NCBI GenBank assembly: GCA_020735665.1
Contig: CP085928.1
Location: 944,001 to 1,008,000, forward strand
Direction: 5' to 3'
Source: Lachnospiraceae bacterium GAM79
Lineage (GTDB): Bacteria > Bacillota > Clostridia > Lachnospirales > Lachnospiraceae
DNA length: 64,000 nt
Shown here piece after piece: positions 62,021-64,000 of this stretch (the first letter of the stretch is position 1; each line of letters begins with the position of its first letter). Under the pieces are notes generated by a model. The model did not search any database. It was not told the origin of the DNA and saw only the letters and a list, made by a program, of their open reading frames with translations. A program made the translations under genes and the position numbers.

Positions 62021-63205
62021 ATGGCAAAGAAAATTGTATTAGCAGGCGCATGCCGTACAGCTATCGGTACTATGGGCGGATCATTAAGCACAACACCAGC
62101 TCCGGTACTTGGTTCAATCGTTATCAAGGAAGCTTTAAACAGAGCAGGAGTTCCTGCAGATCAGGTAGATCATGTATATATGGGTTGTGTAATCCAGGCA
62201 GGTCTTGGACAGAATGTTGCACGTCAGGCATCTATCAAAGCTGGTCTTCCAATTGAGACAACTGCTGTTACAGTTAATGTTGTTTGTGGTTCAGGTCTGA
62301 ACTGTGTAAATATGGCTGCTCAGATGATCGAAGCAGGAGATGCTGATATCGTTGTAGCAGGTGGTATGGAAAACATGTCAATGGCTCCATATGCTGTAAT
62401 GCAGGGACGTTTCGGATACAGAATGAATGATGGTAAACTTGTAGATACAATGGTACATGATGCTCTTTGGGATGCATTCAATGATTACCATATGATCAAG
62501 ACTGCTGATAACATCTGTGAGCAGTGGGGACTTACTCGTGAAGAACTTGATGAGTTTGCAGCAAAGAGCCAGCAGAAGGCTGTAGCAGCTCAGGAGTCAG
62601 GTGCATTTGACGCAGAGATCGTTCCAGTTATGGTTAAGAAGAAAAAAGAGATGGTTGAGTTCAAGAAGGATGAGGGACCAAGACCTGGTACAACAGTTGA
62701 GACACTTTCAAGACTCAGAACTATCAATCCAAATGGTTTCGTAACAGCAGGTAATGCTTCAGGTATCAATGATGGTGCAGCAGCTATCGTTGTTATGAGC
62801 GAGGAAAAGGCTAAAGAACTTGGTGTTAAGCCAATGGCTACATGGGTAGCAGGTGCTCTTGGTGGTGTTGATCCATCTATCATGGGTATCGGACCAGTTG
62901 CTTCAACAAAGAAAGTAATGGCTAAGACAGGTCTTAAGATTGAAGATTTCGATATCATCGAAGCAAACGAAGCATTTGCAGCTCAGTCAGTTGCAGTAGC
63001 TAAGGATCTTGGATTTGATGTTGACAAGCAGGTTAACCCAAATGGTGGTGCAATCGCACTTGGACATCCGGTAGGAGCTTCAGGATGCCGTATCCTTGTT
63101 ACACTTCTTCATGAGATGCAGGCAAAGGGTGCTAAGACAGGTCTTGCTACACTTTGTATCGGCGGTGGTATGGGCTGCTCAACAGTTGTTAAGATCGAAG
63201 ACTAA
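62021..63205 (+). CDS. thlA: Acetyl-CoA acetyltransferase (thiolase)
   Basis: Joins two acetyl-CoA into acetoacetyl-CoA, the first step toward butyrate. Catalytic residues are Cys89 (VVCGSGLNCV), His349 (LGHPVGASG) and Cys379 (LCIGGGMG). Length 394 aa is normal. ACGGAGG precedes the ATG. Its codon use differs visibly from the neighbours (many GCT, GTT, CTT), as expected for high expression. First gene of an operon with crotonase. Confidence 0.96.
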   Translation: MAKKIVLAGACRTAIGTMGGSLSTTPAPVLGSIVIKEALNRAGVPADQVDHVYMGCVIQAGLGQNVARQASIKAGLPIETTAVTVNVVCGSGLNCVNMAAQMIEAGDADIVVAGGMENMSMAPYAVMQGRFGYRMNDGKLVDTMVHDALWDAFNDYHMIKTADNICEQWGLTREELDEFAAKSQQKAVAAQESGAFDAEIVPVMVKKKKEMVEFKKDEGPRPGTTVETLSRLRTINPNGFVTAGNASGINDGAAAIVVMSEEKAKELGVKPMATWVAGALGGVDPSIMGIGPVASTKKVMAKTGLKIEDFDIIEANEAFAAQSVAVAKDLGFDVDKQVNPNGGAIALGHPVGASGCRILVTLLHEMQAKGAKTGLATLCIGGGMGCSTVVKIED

Positions 63206-63254
63206 TCCGGTCGGCTGAAAAACCATATTACATTTCTATATAAGGAGATAAACG

Positions 63255-64000
63255 ATGGAATTCGTAACATATGAACAGGACGGATTTGTTGGTGTTATCA
63301 CTATTAATCGTCCAAAGGCATTAAACGCATTAAACAGCACAGTTCTTGAAGAACTGGATGCAACATTCAAAGCTGTTGACCTGAATACAACAAGATGTCT
63401 TGTACTTACCGGTGCAGGAGAGAAATCATTTGTAGCAGGTGCAGATATCGGAGAGATGTCAACACTTACAAAGGCTGAAGGCGAAGCTTTCGGTAAAAAG
63501 GGTAATGACGTATTCCGCATGATCGAGACATTCCCAATCCCTGTAATCGCAGCCGTAAATGGATTTGCACTTGGTGGTGGATGTGAGATCTCCATGAGCT
63601 GTGATATCAGAATCTGTTCTGAGAACGCAGTATTTGGTCAGCCTGAAGTTGGCCTTGGAATCACACCTGGATTTGGCGGAACCCAGAGACTTGCCCGTCT
63701 TGTAGGTGCAGGAATGGCAAAGCAGCTGATCTACACAGCAAGAAATATCAAAGCTGATGAAGCATACAGAATCGGTCTTGTAAATGCTGTATATCCATTA
63801 GAGGAGTTATTACCGGCAGCTAAGAAGATGGCTTCTATCATCGCAGCAAATGCTCCGATCGCAGTTCGTAACTGTAAGAAAGCAATCAATGATGGATTAC
63901 AGGTTGATATGGATCAGGCAATCGTTGTAGAAGAGAAATTATTCGGCGATTGCTTCGAGACAGAGGATCAGAAGGCAGGAATGGGCAACTTCCTTGAGAA
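63255..64000 (+). CDS. crt: 3-hydroxybutyryl-CoA dehydratase (crotonase), 3' end outside window
   Basis: Dehydrates 3-hydroxybutyryl-CoA to crotonyl-CoA. The oxyanion-hole blocks SFVAGADIGEM and GFALGGGCEISMS and both catalytic glutamates (Glu111 and Glu131, the latter in GQPEVGLGITPG) are present. About 248 codons are visible of an expected 260, still open at base 64000. AAGGAG precedes the ATG, 49 bp after the thiolase stop. hbd, bcd and etfAB are expected downstream. Confidence 0.94.
   Translation, partial: MEFVTYEQDGFVGVITINRPKALNALNSTVLEELDATFKAVDLNTTRCLVLTGAGEKSFVAGADIGEMSTLTKAEGEAFGKKGNDVFRMIETFPIPVIAAVNGFALGGGCEISMSCDIRICSENAVFGQPEVGLGITPGFGGTQRLARLVGAGMAKQLIYTARNIKADEAYRIGLVNAVYPLEELLPAAKKMASIIAANAPIAVRNCKKAINDGLQVDMDQAIVVEEKLFGDCFETEDQKAGMGNFLE

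Overview
The window looks like chromosomal DNA of an anaerobic, low-to-moderate-GC Firmicute, most likely a Lachnospiraceae gut commensal (Coprococcus/Roseburia type). Pointers are the thiolase-crotonase pair of the butyryl-CoA pathway at the right edge, sporulation sigma-G, a tubulin_2-type protein, QueH, a 4'-phosphopantetheinyl transferase, agr-type peptide signalling and consistent AGGAGG ribosome binding sites. The placement is inference; no rRNA is present.

Region 1 (1-12.9 kb) is accessory. It begins inside an AgrC-like histidine kinase, followed by an XRE regulator and a decayed copy of its 5' end, then a promoter with two 21-bp-spaced direct repeats (LytTR-type) driving a 43-residue AgrD-like peptide and AgrB. 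Directly downstream are two large exported proteins: a 1076-residue protein with terpene-cyclase-like alpha repeats and a DUF5057-like part, and a 1075-residue lipoprotein with a transglutaminase-like domain, a hydrophobic segment and a variable C-terminal toxin-like tip. An immunity-like gene follows. Downstream lie two more 'core fragment + new tip + new immunity' modules that repeat 0.6-0.8 kb of the lipoprotein gene almost exactly, then a decayed fragment. This is the architecture of a polymorphic toxin locus with orphan, recombination-ready tips; its position behind an agr cassette suggests cell-density control (inference).

Region 2 (12.9-25.8 kb) carries a cation-diffusion-facilitator transporter, an SGNH hydrolase, a giant 2546-residue exported protein (FG-GAP-like, Fn3, InlB-type and BIG2-type repeats) behind a short leader ORF, the remnant of a YitT/YczE-like membrane gene, and a cytoplasmic GH13 enzyme. 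A roughly 240-bp near-palindrome follows.

Region 3 (25.8-50 kb) is mostly housekeeping: tubulin-like GTPase, PPTase, XRE-prfC pair, sigG, a second long palindrome, argH plus a small partner on the minus strand, a transglutaminase-like exoprotein, a DUF1700 protein, tRNA-Val and tRNA-Met, ispF, an Eis-like acetyltransferase, small membrane proteins, queH, carAB behind a likely attenuator, a CBS-containing Mn pyrophosphatase, a HAD phosphatase, a YhcC-type radical SAM protein, two overlapping XRE genes, and thyA divergent from them.

Region 4 (50-64 kb) has an unusual co-directional set: a YbjQ-like/zinc-ribbon protein, a rhomboid protease, a TPR protein with a long acidic repeat tail, and a coiled-coil protein ending in what looks like a degenerate AAA+ ATPase. 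A terminator, an isolated MreB-like gene, a YgiQ radical SAM gene, and thiolase plus crotonase follow; crotonase runs off the window. The two most interesting systems are the agr-linked toxin cassette array (1-12.75 kb) and the rhomboid/TPR/coiled-coil cluster (50.1-58.5 kb).
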